Shown piece by piece: positions 16,592 through 27,632 of a DNA stretch of 64,000 nucleotides. The translations under genes were made by a program, and so were the position numbers. Source of the DNA: Maribacter sp. (GTDB lineage: Bacteria > Bacteroidota > Bacteroidia > Flavobacteriales > Flavobacteriaceae); contig DRFI01000020.1 of NCBI GenBank assembly GCA_011050675.1, positions 558,001 to 622,000 of the forward strand. Reading direction: 5' to 3'. The notes below the pieces were generated by a model. That model made no database searches. It was given only the letters and a program-made list of their open reading frames with translations, and was not told the DNA's origin. The stretch's first letter is position 1. Every line of letters begins with the position of its first letter.

Positions 16592-19500
16592 GTGTCAAGT
16601 AATTCATTTACCATATATAATGCTTCTGCAGGATCCGGCAAGACCTATGCCCTTGCTAAAGTATACCTCAAAATTATACTGGCATCTCCTCAAAATTTTA
16701 GAAAAATATTAGCTATCACATTTACCAACAAAGCGGTAAATGAAATGAAGCACCGAATATTAAATAGCCTATTCGAGTTTTCTAAAACCAATTCTATTGA
16801 AGATGCCTCACCTTTATTTAAGGATATACTAAATGAAACCAATTACACTTTTGAAGAACTACCCGCACTAGGCAAACTTCGTTTAAAGCAAATTTTGCAC
16901 AATTACGCTTTTTTTGATATTTCTACTATAGATAAGTTTACCCACAGACTCATAAGAACATTTGCTAAGGATTTAAAAATCCCGCAAAATTTTGAAGTTG
17001 TTCTAGATGTAGATCTTCTTTTGCAAGAAGCTGTTGAACGAGTTATTAGCAAAGCTGGCGAAGACCCTGTATTTACAAAAGTCCTTTTAGATTTTGCACT
17101 AGAAAAAATTGAAGATGATAGAAGTTGGGATATTGCATTCGACCTCTTGAAAATCGGTAAACTTATATTCGATGAAAATAATGCCGATCATCTAAAACAC
17201 TTAAAACAAGTAGAACTTGGAGATTTTTTAAAGCTTCAAACCCATCTTAAAAAAGAAACACGACAGCTAGAGGAACGAATTATTGAACTCGCTTCTAAGG
17301 CTCTTGAGATAATTGTTACCAGCGGATTGGATTATAAAGATTTTCCAAGGGAAACATTACCCAATCATTTTAAAAAAATACAGGCTGGTAATTTTACTCC
17401 TACCCAACTTTACAACAACAAGCTAGAAGATAATCTAATTGAAGGTAAAATAGTAAAAGCGACTATAAAAGACGCTCCACAAGATTTAGCACCACAATTA
17501 CTTGCCAATTATCAAGCTATTAAAGAGGTTATCTATAAAAGAGGTCTGTACGCAAACATCAATAGAAATATTATTCCTTTTGCTCTTCTTAATGCTATTC
17601 AAAAAGAATTAAAAATTATTCAGGAAGAAAAAGACCAGCTTTCCATTTCTGAATTCAATACTCTAATTGCAAAAGAAATTAAAGATCAACCTGCGCCTTT
17701 TATTTACGAGCGTCTAGGAGAAAAATATCGTCATTATTTCATTGACGAATTTCAAGATACGTCACAAATGCAATGGGAAAACCTTATACCATTAATAGGT
17801 AACGCCATGGAAGGCGAAGATGAGCTTGGTAACACGGGATCACTTTTTTTAGTAGGCGATCCAAAGCAAGCAATTTACAGATGGCGTGGTGGAAAAGCAG
17901 AACAGTTTCTTGAATTGGCAACGCACCAATCGCATCCATTTACTATAAAATCTGAATTGATAACTTTACCTAAGAATTATAGAAGTTATGCCGAAGTCAT
18001 AACTTTCAATAATAACTTTTTTCAAAGCATTAGTCCGTTTTTAGAAAACGAAGTCTATCAAGAGTTCTTTAAGCTTGGTAATACCCAAGAAACTAATCAG
18101 AAAGAAGGTGGCTATGTTCATATTTCATTATTAGAAGAAGATTCTGACGAGGAATATGTGACGAATACATTAGACATCATCAATAAATGTTTGGAGCAGG
18201 GGTATACCTATAGCGATATCTGTATTATTATACGTAAAAAGAAACATGGTCTTATATTGGCAGATTTCTTAATGCAACATAGTATACCCGTTGTATCATC
18301 AGATTCCTTATTACTTAGTGAGAGTGCCAAAACCATATTCTTGGTTCAACTTATTAAGTATATGGTTCAACCTACGGAACTAGAAATTCAATATGAAATT
18401 CTAAATTTTCTATCCGAAGGAAAAAAAGATAAGCATGCTTATATCTATGAAAATTTAGGCAACTTAGATACTCACTTATTAACTGTATACGGTTTTGACG
18501 CTTCTCAACTTAGACAGGCTTCGGTTTTTGATGGCTTAGCTTATGCCATTAAAACTTTTGACCTTATACCTTCTTCAGATGCCCACCTTTCTGCATTTAT
18601 GGATTTGGTTTTTGATGTGGAGCAGAAATATGGTTCGGACATGCAGTCCTTTTTAGATTATTGGGATAGGAAAGGTAATTCTGCCAGTATCAGTACTCCA
18701 GAAAATATAGAATCGGTACAGATTATGACCATTCATAAGTCTAAAGGCTTAGAATTTCCGGTGGTTATATTTCCATATGCAAATTCGAATGTATTTGAAG
18801 AAATAGATCCTAAACTATGGCTGCCGGTTAACAAAGATGAATTTCTTGGCTTTTCAGAAGTACTAATCAATAAAAAACAAGAGGTACAGGAATACGGCGA
18901 AATTGAATCACTTCTATATACTATTGATCACCAAAAGCTACAATTAGACGCCTTCAACCTATTATATGTTGTTCTTACTAGAGCCGTAAATGCCCTGTTT
19001 ATTATAAGCGCTAACAATCTTGACAAAAAAGGAGACCATAACCCTAATTACTATTCCGGACTATTTATCCATTTTCTAAAAAGTATAGGCGCTTACCAAC
19101 AAGATAAGCTAACTTATGATTTTGGTGATTTCTCTTTAAATGAAGTCAAAAAACATACTACTACAGACCAACTTACTATACCTTATATATATACCAACAA
19201 AAATAGAGCAGACTTTAAGATACTTGCTTTGGCAGGTACACTTTGGGATGAAGGTTTAGATGTCGCTATTAACCAAGGGAATGTTATACATTATATTTTA
19301 GGTGCTATTTACACCACTATCGATTTAGATAGGGCTATACAAATGGCACTACAAAAGGGATTGATTAAAGAACAGGAAGTAAAAGAGATAAAGGAAATTG
19401 TAAAAAAGGTAATCCTTCATAAAGATTTGACCCAATTTTACAAAAAAGGCATAGAAGTTTTAAACGAGCGCGATCTATTAATGGCAGATGGTACAATACA

Positions 19501-19687
19501 AAGACCAGATAGGGTTGTTATTAAAGACAATCATGCTACCATAATAGATTATAAAACAGGAGAACAAAACCCTAAATACCACCATCAATTGAATACTTAT
19601 GCAGAGAGTTTTTTAAATATGGGATATACTATTGATCACAAAATCATTGTGTATATTAATACAGAAATAGAATTAGATTATATATAA
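16592..19687 (+). CDS. AddA-like UvrD-family helicase with C-terminal nuclease domain
   Basis: This 1031-residue ATP-dependent DNA helicase-nuclease starts at a GTG, right before NASAGSGKTYALAK (Walker A, residues 10-23). Further superfamily 1A motifs are AITFTNKAVNEMK, YFIDEFQDTSQMQW, VGDPKQAIYRWRGG, LPKNYRS, IMTIHKSKGLEFPVV and LYVVLTRA. The C-terminus has a RecB-type PD-(D/E)XK nuclease core (RPDRVVI, then IIDYKTGEQN). Such proteins work with an AddB-type partner to process double-strand breaks and degrade foreign linear DNA. The likely partner is at 22418, two genes away. Confidence 0.9.
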   Translation: MSSNSFTIYNASAGSGKTYALAKVYLKIILASPQNFRKILAITFTNKAVNEMKHRILNSLFEFSKTNSIEDASPLFKDILNETNYTFEELPALGKLRLKQILHNYAFFDISTIDKFTHRLIRTFAKDLKIPQNFEVVLDVDLLLQEAVERVISKAGEDPVFTKVLLDFALEKIEDDRSWDIAFDLLKIGKLIFDENNADHLKHLKQVELGDFLKLQTHLKKETRQLEERIIELASKALEIIVTSGLDYKDFPRETLPNHFKKIQAGNFTPTQLYNNKLEDNLIEGKIVKATIKDAPQDLAPQLLANYQAIKEVIYKRGLYANINRNIIPFALLNAIQKELKIIQEEKDQLSISEFNTLIAKEIKDQPAPFIYERLGEKYRHYFIDEFQDTSQMQWENLIPLIGNAMEGEDELGNTGSLFLVGDPKQAIYRWRGGKAEQFLELATHQSHPFTIKSELITLPKNYRSYAEVITFNNNFFQSISPFLENEVYQEFFKLGNTQETNQKEGGYVHISLLEEDSDEEYVTNTLDIINKCLEQGYTYSDICIIIRKKKHGLILADFLMQHSIPVVSSDSLLLSESAKTIFLVQLIKYMVQPTELEIQYEILNFLSEGKKDKHAYIYENLGNLDTHLLTVYGFDASQLRQASVFDGLAYAIKTFDLIPSSDAHLSAFMDLVFDVEQKYGSDMQSFLDYWDRKGNSASISTPENIESVQIMTIHKSKGLEFPVVIFPYANSNVFEEIDPKLWLPVNKDEFLGFSEVLINKKQEVQEYGEIESLLYTIDHQKLQLDAFNLLYVVLTRAVNALFIISANNLDKKGDHNPNYYSGLFIHFLKSIGAYQQDKLTYDFGDFSLNEVKKHTTTDQLTIPYIYTNKNRADFKILALAGTLWDEGLDVAINQGNVIHYILGAIYTTIDLDRAIQMALQKGLIKEQEVKEIKEIVKKVILHKDLTQFYKKGIEVLNERDLLMADGTIQRPDRVVIKDNHATIIDYKTGEQNPKYHHQLNTYAESFLNMGYTIDHKIIVYINTEIELDYI

Positions 19688-19693
19688 AGGAAT

Positions 19694-20887
19694 ATGTACG
19701 GAAAAATAAAAGAGCATTTACAGCAAGAAATTGAAAACATTAAGAACGACGGACTCTTTAAAGAGGAAAGAATTATTGTTTCTCCTCAAGATGCGGTCAT
19801 AAAAATAGATACGGGTCAAGAAGTAATAAATTTCTGTGCCAACAACTATTTAGGACTATCATCTCACCCAGATGTTATTCAAGCAGCGAAAGATGCAATG
19901 GATACACATGGTTTTGGTATGTCTTCAGTCCGGTTTATTTGTGGCACCCAAGATATACACAAAGAGCTTGAGAAGAAAATAGCACATTTCTATGGTACCG
20001 AAGATACCATTTTATATGCTGCTGCCTTTGACGCCAACGGCGGAGTATTTGAACCACTACTATCTAAAGAAGATGCCATAATTTCAGATTCTTTAAATCA
20101 TGCCTCTATAATTGACGGTGTTCGCTTGTGTAAAGCTATGCGTTACCGTTATGCTAATAGCGATATGCAAGATTTGGAAGCACAGCTTATTAAAGCCAAC
20201 AAAGATGGTGCACGTTTTAAGATCATAGTTACCGACGGGGTATTTTCTATGGATGGTATTGTAGCACCTTTAGACAAAATATGCGACCTGGCAGATAAGT
20301 ATGATGCTTTGGTTATGATAGATGAATGCCATGCAACCGGTTTTATTGGTGAAAAAGGTAAAGGCACCTTGGAAGAAAAAGGTGTTATGGGTAGAATTGA
20401 TATTATTACCGGTACGCTAGGTAAAGCTTTAGGTGGTGCCATGGGTGGTTACACTACAGGTAAAAAAGAAATCATCACTTTGCTAAGACAACGCTCAAGA
20501 CCCTATTTGTTTTCTAACTCGTTAGCACCTGCAATTGTTGGTGCATCTATTAAGGTATTTGATATGTTAGAAAACGATACTTCTTTACGAGATAAATTGC
20601 AGGAAAATACTGCATACTTTAAAAAAGGCATCAAAGCTGCTGGTTTTGATATAGTTGACGGCGATTCTGCCATAGTACCCGTAATGTTATACGATGCAAA
20701 ATTATCACAAGACATGGCCAATAAGTTATTGGAAAAAGGCATTTATGTAATCGGGTTTTTCTATCCAGTAGTACCAAAAGGGAAGGCACGAATTAGAGTT
20801 CAACTGTCTGCAGCGCACTCAAAGGAACATCTAGATGCTGCCATTAAAGCTTTCACAGAAGTAGGGAAAGAATTAAAAATCGTTTAA
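19694..20887 (+). CDS. kbl: Glycine C-acetyltransferase (2-amino-3-ketobutyrate CoA ligase)
   Basis: This 397-residue PLP enzyme of the alpha-oxoamine synthase family interconverts 2-amino-3-ketobutyrate plus CoA with glycine plus acetyl-CoA in threonine breakdown. Motifs include [39 protein letters not shown] and the PLP lysine in [15 protein letters not shown]. It begins 7 bases after the AddA-like gene and may be co-transcribed with it. No threonine dehydrogenase gene is in the window. Confidence 0.94.
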   Translation: MYGKIKEHLQQEIENIKNDGLFKEERIIVSPQDAVIKIDTGQEVINFCANNYLGLSSHPDVIQAAKDAMDTHGFGMSSVRFICGTQDIHKELEKKIAHFYGTEDTILYAAAFDANGGVFEPLLSKEDAIISDSLNHASIIDGVRLCKAMRYRYANSDMQDLEAQLIKANKDGARFKIIVTDGVFSMDGIVAPLDKICDLADKYDALVMIDECHATGFIGEKGKGTLEEKGVMGRIDIITGTLGKALGGAMGGYTTGKKEIITLLRQRSRPYLFSNSLAPAIVGASIKVFDMLENDTSLRDKLQENTAYFKKGIKAAGFDIVDGDSAIVPVMLYDAKLSQDMANKLLEKGIYVIGFFYPVVPKGKARIRVQLSAAHSKEHLDAAIKAFTEVGKELKIV

Positions 20888-20935
20888 ATGCATTATTTAA
20901 TCTATTAAATGCATTAAAAAAAATAGGAAATTGAT

Positions 20936-20966
20936 TTTGTTAATAATATTTAACAAGTTACATTTG
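20936..20966 (+). promoter_or_regulatory. Strong Bacteroidota-type promoter of the OmpA gene
   Basis: TTTG at 20936-20939, exactly 19 bases, then TACATTTG at 20959-20966. Both elements match the -33/-7 consensus perfectly, in keeping with high expression of an abundant outer-membrane protein starting at 21001. Confidence 0.85.
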
Positions 20967-21000
20967 CAGCTAATAAACACTTAAACTTAAAATTTAATAC

Positions 21001-22344
21001 ATGAAACATCTTAGCAAATTATTGGCGGTTGCCCTACTTGTAGTAGGTATCAACAGCATACAAGCGCAAGACGAGAATAACCCTTGGCAAGTGCAATTTG
21101 GGGTTAATGCCATTGACGTATATCCTACTTCGGATGTAAGTTCTTTCGGTAACGAATTCTTCAATGTGAACGATCACTGGAACATTTTACCTTCTATTTC
21201 TTATGTAGGAGTATCTAAGTCAATCGGAGATGGTTTCTCTGTTGGTGCTAGAGGTTCTCTTAACAAAATCAGCAAATTTGGTGACGTTAGCGTTGACGAT
21301 CTTTCTCACTACGCTATAGATGGTACAATTAAATATGATATCATAAAAAGACAAACTGTTATCGATCCTTTTATTGAAATCGGTGGTGGTTATACTTGGA
21401 TCGACGAAATCGGTGCTGGTACTGCAAATGGTGGTATTGGTGTAAATATCTGGTTTTCTGAAAACTTAGGTCTTACTTTACAATCTTCTTATAAGCATGC
21501 TTTCGAAGATTACCTTGCTCCACACATGCAACATTTAGCTGGTATTTCAGTTAAATTTGGTGGAACTGATACTGACGGTGATGGTATCTACGATAAAGAT
21601 GATGCTTGTCCAGAAGTTGCTGGTCTTGAAGCATTCAACGGTTGTCCTGATTCTGACGGCGATGGTATCGAAGACAGCAAAGATGCTTGTCCTAACGAAG
21701 CTGGTTCTAAAGAAATGAATGGATGTCCTGATGCTGACGGTGACGGTGTTGCTGATAAAGATGACGCTTGTCCAAACGAAGCTGGTCTTCCTGCTTTAGC
21801 TGGTTGTCCTGATGCTGATGGTGATGGTGTTGCTGATAAAGATGACGCTTGTCCTTCTGAAGCTGGTCCTGCTGAAAACAAAGGTTGTCCTTGGGCTGAT
21901 AAAGACGGTGACGGAGTATTAGACAAAGATGATCAATGTCCTGATGTTGCTGGTACAGTAGCTAACGCTGGTTGTCCTGAAGTAACTGCTGAAGTACAAA
22001 AGCAATTGAACGATTATGCTAGAACTATCTTATTTGACACTGGTAAATCTTCTATCAAAGCTGAGTCTACTTCTGTAATGGTTGACATTATCACAATCCT
22101 TAAAGAATACCCTAACGCTAAGTTTACTGTTGAAGGTCATACTGACAGCGTAGGTAGCGAAAAATTAAACCAAAGCCTTTCTGAGTCAAGAGCTCTTTCT
22201 GTAAAAGAATTCTTAGTTGACAAAGGAATTGAAGAGTTTAGATTATCAGCAGTTGGTTACGGTGAGGCTAAGCCTATCGCAACAAACAACACTAGAACTG
22301 GTAGAACTCAAAACAGAAGGGTAGAAATTAACTTAGTAAAATAA
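21001..22344 (+). CDS. OmpA family outer-membrane protein with TSP3 calcium repeats
   Basis: This 447-residue protein has a signal peptide ([23 protein letters not shown]). About 170 residues of an 8-strand-type beta-barrel follow, then five thrombospondin type-3 repeats with DxDGDGxxD calcium sites and CP motifs (about residues 190-330). A C-terminal OmpA peptidoglycan-binding domain has [16 protein letters not shown] and the NRRVEI end. It anchors the outer membrane to the cell wall. Between repeats the DNA is nearly repetitive (GATGCTGATGGTGATGG types). It sits between the two halves of the AddAB pair. Confidence 0.94.
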   Translation: MKHLSKLLAVALLVVGINSIQAQDENNPWQVQFGVNAIDVYPTSDVSSFGNEFFNVNDHWNILPSISYVGVSKSIGDGFSVGARGSLNKISKFGDVSVDDLSHYAIDGTIKYDIIKRQTVIDPFIEIGGGYTWIDEIGAGTANGGIGVNIWFSENLGLTLQSSYKHAFEDYLAPHMQHLAGISVKFGGTDTDGDGIYDKDDACPEVAGLEAFNGCPDSDGDGIEDSKDACPNEAGSKEMNGCPDADGDGVADKDDACPNEAGLPALAGCPDADGDGVADKDDACPSEAGPAENKGCPWADKDGDGVLDKDDQCPDVAGTVANAGCPEVTAEVQKQLNDYARTILFDTGKSSIKAESTSVMVDIITILKEYPNAKFTVEGHTDSVGSEKLNQSLSESRALSVKEFLVDKGIEEFRLSAVGYGEAKPIATNNTRTGRTQNRRVEINLVK

Positions 22345-22376
22345 GTTTAAAACAAACCTTAAGTGTTTTAATAAAT

Positions 22377-22407
22377 AAAAGCTCCGCTATATTGCGGAGC
22401 TTTTTTA
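22377..22407 (+). terminator. Terminator of the OmpA gene
   Basis: The stem AAAGCTCCGC / GCGGAGCTTT is followed by T. It lies just ahead of the AddB-like ATG at 22418, so that gene probably depends on read-through or a promoter inside this short gap. Confidence 0.85.
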
Positions 22408-22417
22408 TTTTTACACC

Positions 22418-25159
22418 ATGCAGAGCTTTATAAAAGATGTAGTACAAGACGTATTAAGAAATAACCAAGACACTGGTAAGGTAATTTTTATATTACCCAG
22501 TAAACGTGCAGGTGTATTTCTAAAAAAAATACTGTCCAAATCACTTACTAAAACAGTACTTGCTCCTGAGATCTATAGTATAGAAGATTTCATTGAGAAG
22601 GTATCTAACCTAGTAACAGCAAATACGACCACCCAACTATTTGAACTTTATAATGCCTATCTAAAAGTGGGCGATTATGAAAAGGAATCTTTTGATTCAT
22701 TTTTAAAATGGGGACAAATACTTCTTCAAGATTTCAATGAAGTAGATCGCTATCTAGTAGATGCTTCTACCTTATACCAAAATGTTGCCGCCATACAAGA
22801 GGTCAACCATTGGTCATTGAATCCTGATAATTCTGAGATGATTGAGAATTATCTTCATTTTTGGAGATATTTAGAAGACATCTACAATCAATTCAATAAC
22901 CGATTATTAGAACAAGGTCTTGGTCACCAAGGACTTATTTATAAAACGTCGGTATCAGAATTACCCAATTACCTTAAAACAACCAGTAAGAAGCATATTT
23001 TCTTAGGCTTTAATGCCTTGAATACTGCCGAAAGTATTCTTATACAAACCATTCTTGAAAAGACAGAGGCTTCTATCTATTGGGATATTGATCCCTACTT
23101 CTTAAAAGATAACATACATGATGCCGGTTATTTTATAAGAAACTATCAAAATACCTGGAACATCCTTAAAGGAAAACCCCTTGCCGGTTTAACCGATTAC
23201 TACAATACCGAAAAGAATATTGAAATCATTGGGGTGCCTAAAAACATATCTCAAGTAAACTATGTGGGCGAATTACTGTACAACATACAGAATGAATCTC
23301 CTGAGGCTTTACGTAATGCTGCTATTGTCTTAGGAAATGAAGAGTTATTAAATCCTTTACTAAATTCTATACCAGATAATATACCTGCTACCAATATTAC
23401 TATGGGGCAAAAGTTAGCATCTACTACCCTTGCTAGCTTTTTTACAAATCTTATAGAGTTTCATGAACAAAAGACCGATAAAGGTTGGTTCTATAAGCAT
23501 TTATTAAATCTATTAACACACTCCTATGCAGTATTACTGTTTGATGCTAATGAGGTATCTGCAGATACTTTGATATCAAAAATCAAAACCAATAATTGGT
23601 CTTATATAACCAATGAACAAATCACTGCTTTATTACCAGAGAATGCGGCTATACAGTTATTGTTTGAAGACGTTAAAAACAATCCAAATAGATTAATAGA
23701 TAACTTCTTATCGCTTATTCAATCTATTCGGGTTATTGAGGTTGTAAAACAGAATTCTCTGCTCTTAGAACAGCTATACAAGTTTTACACGCTATTCAAT
23801 CAACTGAAAGATTTGTGTAATAATTTTACCTATATCAATAATCTAAAAAGTTTAAAACACCTGTTTAAACAACTGCTGAGTTCAGAAACCTTAGATTTTC
23901 AAGGGAACCCTATAGAGGGTATTCAGATTATGGGTATGCTAGAAAGTAGGTTGTTAGATTTTGAAACCATTATTATCACTTCGGTGAACGAAGGCGTACT
24001 ACCTTCTGGGAAATCTAATAACTCGTTTATTCCGTTCGATTTAAAAATCAAAAACGGATTACCTACTTATAAGGAGAAAGATGCCGTATATACTTATCAC
24101 TTTTATCGTTTGTTACAACGCGCAAAAAATGTATACATACTTTACAATACAGAACCAGATGCATTAGAAGGCGGAGAAAGAAGCCGTTTAATTACACAAT
24201 TGCTTACCGACGATAACAGATCTGATATCAAGTCCTTTATTGCAACACCAACAATACAACCCGTTACCAAAGAAATTGAACAGGTAGAAAAAACAAAATC
24301 GTTAATTGATCTTATTCAAGACAAAGCTAGAAAAGGATTTTCGCCTAGTTCACTAAGTAACTATATTAGAAACCCGATAGATTTCTATAAACAGAATCTA
24401 TTGAACATAAACGAAGTTCTTCAGGTAGAAGAAACTTTGGCACCCAATACTTTTGGAACCATTGTTCACGATAGTTTAGAGGAATTGTACACTCCGTTAA
24501 TCAACAAAGAACTAACGCCCGATTTACTAAACGGGGTTCGAAAGCACATACCTAATATCGTTGCCAAGAATTTTGAAAAGACTTACAAGGAAGGAAATAT
24601 CAGTTCTGGTAAAAACTATATTTCTTTTCACGTTATTCTAAAATATATACAAACCTTCATTGATGCAGAAGTAACATCTTTGGCAGATCATACTATTAAA
24701 ATAATAGCCTTAGAGCAATCTTTATCTGTACCACTAACGGTGAAAGGACTAGATTTTCCTATCATCCTAAAGGGGAAATTAGATCGTGTAGATGAATATG
24801 ATGGTATCACCCGTATTATAGATTACAAAACCGGAAAAGTAGAACGCCGTAATGTAGAAATTATGGATTGGGATATTCTAACGGAGGAATACCAATACAG
24901 TAAAGCTTTTCAATTGCTTTGCTACGCATTAATGTATTTTAAAACCAACCCAAAAGAAAACTTATCTATTCAAGCAGGGATTATTTCGTTAAAGAATTTT
25001 GCAGAGGGTACTTTACTTTTTGCACAAAAAGAATCTGCCCGAGGAGCCAAAAATCACATCATAAATAACGAGGTGATTTCTGATTTCGAGCAGATACTTG
25101 GTCAGCTTATTACAGAAATCTGTAATGCTGACATTCCGTTTACAGAAAAAGAAGTGTAA
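22418..25159 (+). CDS. AddB-like PD-(D/E)XK nuclease subunit
   Basis: In this 913-residue protein the N-terminus, KVIFILPSKRAGVFLKKIL, resembles the degenerate helicase start of AddB proteins. The C-terminus is a RecB-type nuclease: FGTIVHDSLEELY, GKLDRVDEYDGITRIIDYKTGKVE and a Gln/Tyr helix, YQYSKAFQLLCYALMY. The iron-sulphur cysteine cluster of Firmicutes AddB is not visible. It is predicted to work with the 1031-residue helicase at 16592 in recombination repair and in degrading linear foreign DNA. Its distance from that partner is unusual. Confidence 0.85.
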   Translation: MQSFIKDVVQDVLRNNQDTGKVIFILPSKRAGVFLKKILSKSLTKTVLAPEIYSIEDFIEKVSNLVTANTTTQLFELYNAYLKVGDYEKESFDSFLKWGQILLQDFNEVDRYLVDASTLYQNVAAIQEVNHWSLNPDNSEMIENYLHFWRYLEDIYNQFNNRLLEQGLGHQGLIYKTSVSELPNYLKTTSKKHIFLGFNALNTAESILIQTILEKTEASIYWDIDPYFLKDNIHDAGYFIRNYQNTWNILKGKPLAGLTDYYNTEKNIEIIGVPKNISQVNYVGELLYNIQNESPEALRNAAIVLGNEELLNPLLNSIPDNIPATNITMGQKLASTTLASFFTNLIEFHEQKTDKGWFYKHLLNLLTHSYAVLLFDANEVSADTLISKIKTNNWSYITNEQITALLPENAAIQLLFEDVKNNPNRLIDNFLSLIQSIRVIEVVKQNSLLLEQLYKFYTLFNQLKDLCNNFTYINNLKSLKHLFKQLLSSETLDFQGNPIEGIQIMGMLESRLLDFETIIITSVNEGVLPSGKSNNSFIPFDLKIKNGLPTYKEKDAVYTYHFYRLLQRAKNVYILYNTEPDALEGGERSRLITQLLTDDNRSDIKSFIATPTIQPVTKEIEQVEKTKSLIDLIQDKARKGFSPSSLSNYIRNPIDFYKQNLLNINEVLQVEETLAPNTFGTIVHDSLEELYTPLINKELTPDLLNGVRKHIPNIVAKNFEKTYKEGNISSGKNYISFHVILKYIQTFIDAEVTSLADHTIKIIALEQSLSVPLTVKGLDFPIILKGKLDRVDEYDGITRIIDYKTGKVERRNVEIMDWDILTEEYQYSKAFQLLCYALMYFKTNPKENLSIQAGIISLKNFAEGTLLFAQKESARGAKNHIINNEVISDFEQILGQLITEICNADIPFTEKEV

Positions 25160-25161
25160 GC

Positions 25162-25872
25162 TTACTTCTTATCTGGTCTTGTAGGCCTTACCTCTATTTT
25201 ACTAGGTAAGGTTCTTTCGTTCATTTGTAAAAGATCCAACACCAATTCACCAATATCTTCTGGCTGAATTTTCCATGCATCTTTTTCATCTGGTTCGTTA
25301 TGGTTAAAGTGTGTTGCCACAGAACCTGGCATAATAGTAGAAACCTTAATACCGTACTGTCTTAAATCTAACATTGCTGCTTGTGTAAAACCAACTACAC
25401 CAAATTTAGAAGCATTGTACCCTGCACCTTGTGCAAAGAAATTAGTACCTGCTAAACTAGCTAACGTAATATAATAACCTTCTGTTTTCTTTAAACCTTC
25501 TACAGATGCCTTTAGTGTATGAAAAACACCACTTAAGTTAATATCTATCATTTGGTGCCACTCCTCTTCTGTCATCTGATCAATTGGCGCAAAATTACCT
25601 ACACCGGCATTTGCCAAAACAACATCTAACTGACCCCATTTGTCCATAATTTTAGAAACGGCATTTTTCTCATCTACCATTTTGGCAACATCAGAAACAA
25701 TTCCTAAAACTGCATCATTATTAAAATCTTTAAGTGCCTTGTCTACACTTTCCTGAGATCTACCGCTTATAGCAACTCTCATACCTTGGTTTAACAATGT
25801 TTGTGCTACCGCAAAACCAATTCCTTTAGTACCTCCAGTAATGTAGGCTACTTTATTTTTCAAATCTTTCAT
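25162..25872 (-). CDS. Short-chain dehydrogenase/reductase
   Basis: This 236-residue NAD(P)-dependent oxidoreductase has the cofactor motif TGGTKGIGFAVAQ, NAG in LANAGVGNF, catalytic Ser in LASLAGTN and YNASK (Tyr-x-x-x-Lys). The substrate is unknown. It converges tail to tail with the AddB-like gene with only 2 bases between the stop codons and no terminator in the gap. Confidence 0.9.
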   Translation of the reverse strand: MKDLKNKVAYITGGTKGIGFAVAQTLLNQGMRVAISGRSQESVDKALKDFNNDAVLGIVSDVAKMVDEKNAVSKIMDKWGQLDVVLANAGVGNFAPIDQMTEEEWHQMIDINLSGVFHTLKASVEGLKKTEGYYITLASLAGTNFFAQGAGYNASKFGVVGFTQAAMLDLRQYGIKVSTIMPGSVATHFNHNEPDEKDAWKIQPEDIGELVLDLLQMNERTLPSKIEVRPTRPDKK

Positions 25873-25988
25873 CGTTCAATTTTTAAAATTATCACAAGTT
25901 ACCAATTCTTTGATTTTTATGTTGTCGTTATGCATTAAGAATTAACGGTTTCGATTCGTTATATTTAACAGTTACTTAATCAACCACC

Positions 25989-27329
25989 ATGAACAGAATA
26001 ATAATTTGGTCTATAACCGTTGCGCTTGCTGGGTTTTTATTTGGATTTGACACCGTAGTTATCAGCGGGGCAAACGAACCTATAAAACAACTTTGGGATA
26101 CTTCTCCGTTATTTCACGGAACATTCATTATGAGTATGGCACTCTGGGGTACAGTAGTAGGCTCGCTTTTTGGCGGTATACCCACCAATAATTGGGGGCG
26201 TAAAAAAACATTACTATGGGTAGGAATTCTATTTTTAGTTTCTGCATTAGGTTCTGCATTGGCTCAAGACCCTTACTCTTTCTCGGCATTTCGTTTTATT
26301 GGTGGCGTTGGAGTAGGTATTTCTTCTGTTGCAGCCCCTATCTATATTTCTGAAATTACATCAAAAGAGAATCGTGGAAAATTAGGCGGATTGTATCAAT
26401 TCTGGTTAGTGTTCGGTATTTTACTTGCCTTTGTATCTAACTGGCTACTAAAAGGTTTTGATGGTGCAAATGATTGGCGTTGGATGCTAGGTGTTGAAGC
26501 TATACCTGCATTTATTTATACTCTAATGGTATTTACAGTTCCAGAAAGTCCAAGATGGTTGGCACTACACAAAAAAGATGATGCTGCCGCATTAAAAATA
26601 TTAGAGATCATACATCCAAAAGAAGGTGCCGCAAAACAGCTAGAGGAGATTAAAACAGACCTAAAGCATACTTCTAAAAGTGAAAGCCTTTTTCAAAAGA
26701 AATATTCTAGAGTTCTTTGGCTTGGTTTTTTTATTGCCTTTTTCAATCAACTTTCGGGTATCAACTTTGTATTGTACTATGCCCCAGAAATTTTGGAACA
26801 AGCAGGTCTTGGAGGTAAAGAATCGCTATTCAATTCTATTGCTATTGGTATCGTAAACCTTGTATTTACGTTTATAGGAATTCGATTATTAGATAAACTG
26901 GGGAGACGACAGCTTATAATTGTAGGATCTATAGGGTATATTATCAGTTTAATTATGGTTGGGCTATGTTTTCAAATGGACCTAGGCTCTACGTTAACAA
27001 TTATATTCATCTGTACTTTTGTTGCATCACACGCTATTGGGCAAGGTGCCGTAATCTGGGTGTTTATCTCAGAAATATATCCGAACAGTGTTCGTGCATA
27101 CGGGCAATCTTGGGGCGTAAGTGTTCATTGGGTATTTGCAGCGATCATAACTTTGATTACTCCGTTTTTCTTAGATGCAAACCAAGGTGTATTAAAAGAT
27201 CATGTATGGTATATCTACTACTTCTTCTGTGCTATGATGGTGCTACAGCTTATTTGGGCTATTACCAAAATGCCGGAAACTAAAGGGGTTTCTTTAGAAG
27301 AATTAAGCAAGGAACTGGTAAAGGAGTAG
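25989..27329 (+). CDS. Sugar porter family MFS transporter
   Basis: This 446-residue inner-membrane protein has 12 predicted helices of the XylE/GLUT sugar porter family. Signatures are GFLFGFDTVVISG, NWGRKKTL, GVGISSVAAPIYISEI, PESPRWLALHKK, NQLSGINFVLYYAPEIL and the C-terminal PETKGVSLEEL. It is predicted to bring a hexose or pentose in with protons. It is divergent from the SDR gene and single, closed by its own terminator, which overlaps the stop codon. Confidence 0.92.
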   Translation: MNRIIIWSITVALAGFLFGFDTVVISGANEPIKQLWDTSPLFHGTFIMSMALWGTVVGSLFGGIPTNNWGRKKTLLWVGILFLVSALGSALAQDPYSFSAFRFIGGVGVGISSVAAPIYISEITSKENRGKLGGLYQFWLVFGILLAFVSNWLLKGFDGANDWRWMLGVEAIPAFIYTLMVFTVPESPRWLALHKKDDAAALKILEIIHPKEGAAKQLEEIKTDLKHTSKSESLFQKKYSRVLWLGFFIAFFNQLSGINFVLYYAPEILEQAGLGGKESLFNSIAIGIVNLVFTFIGIRLLDKLGRRQLIIVGSIGYIISLIMVGLCFQMDLGSTLTIIFICTFVASHAIGQGAVIWVFISEIYPNSVRAYGQSWGVSVHWVFAAIITLITPFFLDANQGVLKDHVWYIYYFFCAMMVLQLIWAITKMPETKGVSLEELSKELVKE

Positions 27330-27347
27330 CGTAACGCTACTCTTTAT
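27324..27347 (+). terminator. Terminator overlapping the sugar-porter stop codon
   Basis: The perfect stem GAGTAGCG (27324-27331), TAA, CGCTACTC (27335-27342) is followed by TTTATT. The TAG stop (27327-27329) lies inside the 5' arm, so a terminating ribosome would cover the stem; an unusually compact gene end. Confidence 0.7.
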
Positions 27348-27632
27348 TGCAGAATAGAATTGTAATTATGATTCTAAATTAGATTTGAAAACTTGCTTTG
27401 CAAAAAGAATTGCAACAGTTAAGAACACTATAATTAGTAGAACTTTACCTACTAGGGAGCAAAACCATTAATAACCGTCTATTTAAAAGGGGTAGATACG
27501 TTTTTAGAGAAATATTGTCCGGTAAAGTTTAGTGATTGATGCTTAATGGGTTGGATGAAAAATTAGTTTTTAATTTCGGAAAGGTAAAATCTGTCAAATT
27601 CATTTGCAGTGTATTATTCTAGTAGGCTAGTA
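27348..27632. other. Gene-free stretch between sugar porter and lipoyl-like gene
   Basis: AT-rich with stops in all frames. I see no reading frame, RNA gene, strong promoter or repeat that I can support. Confidence 0.6.

Noticed and set aside
21588-21926. Long minus-strand frame across the OmpA TSP3 repeats
   Set aside because: It is the antisense of a repetitive GAT/GGT-rich coding region; the plus-strand protein has signal peptide, calcium repeats and OmpA domain.
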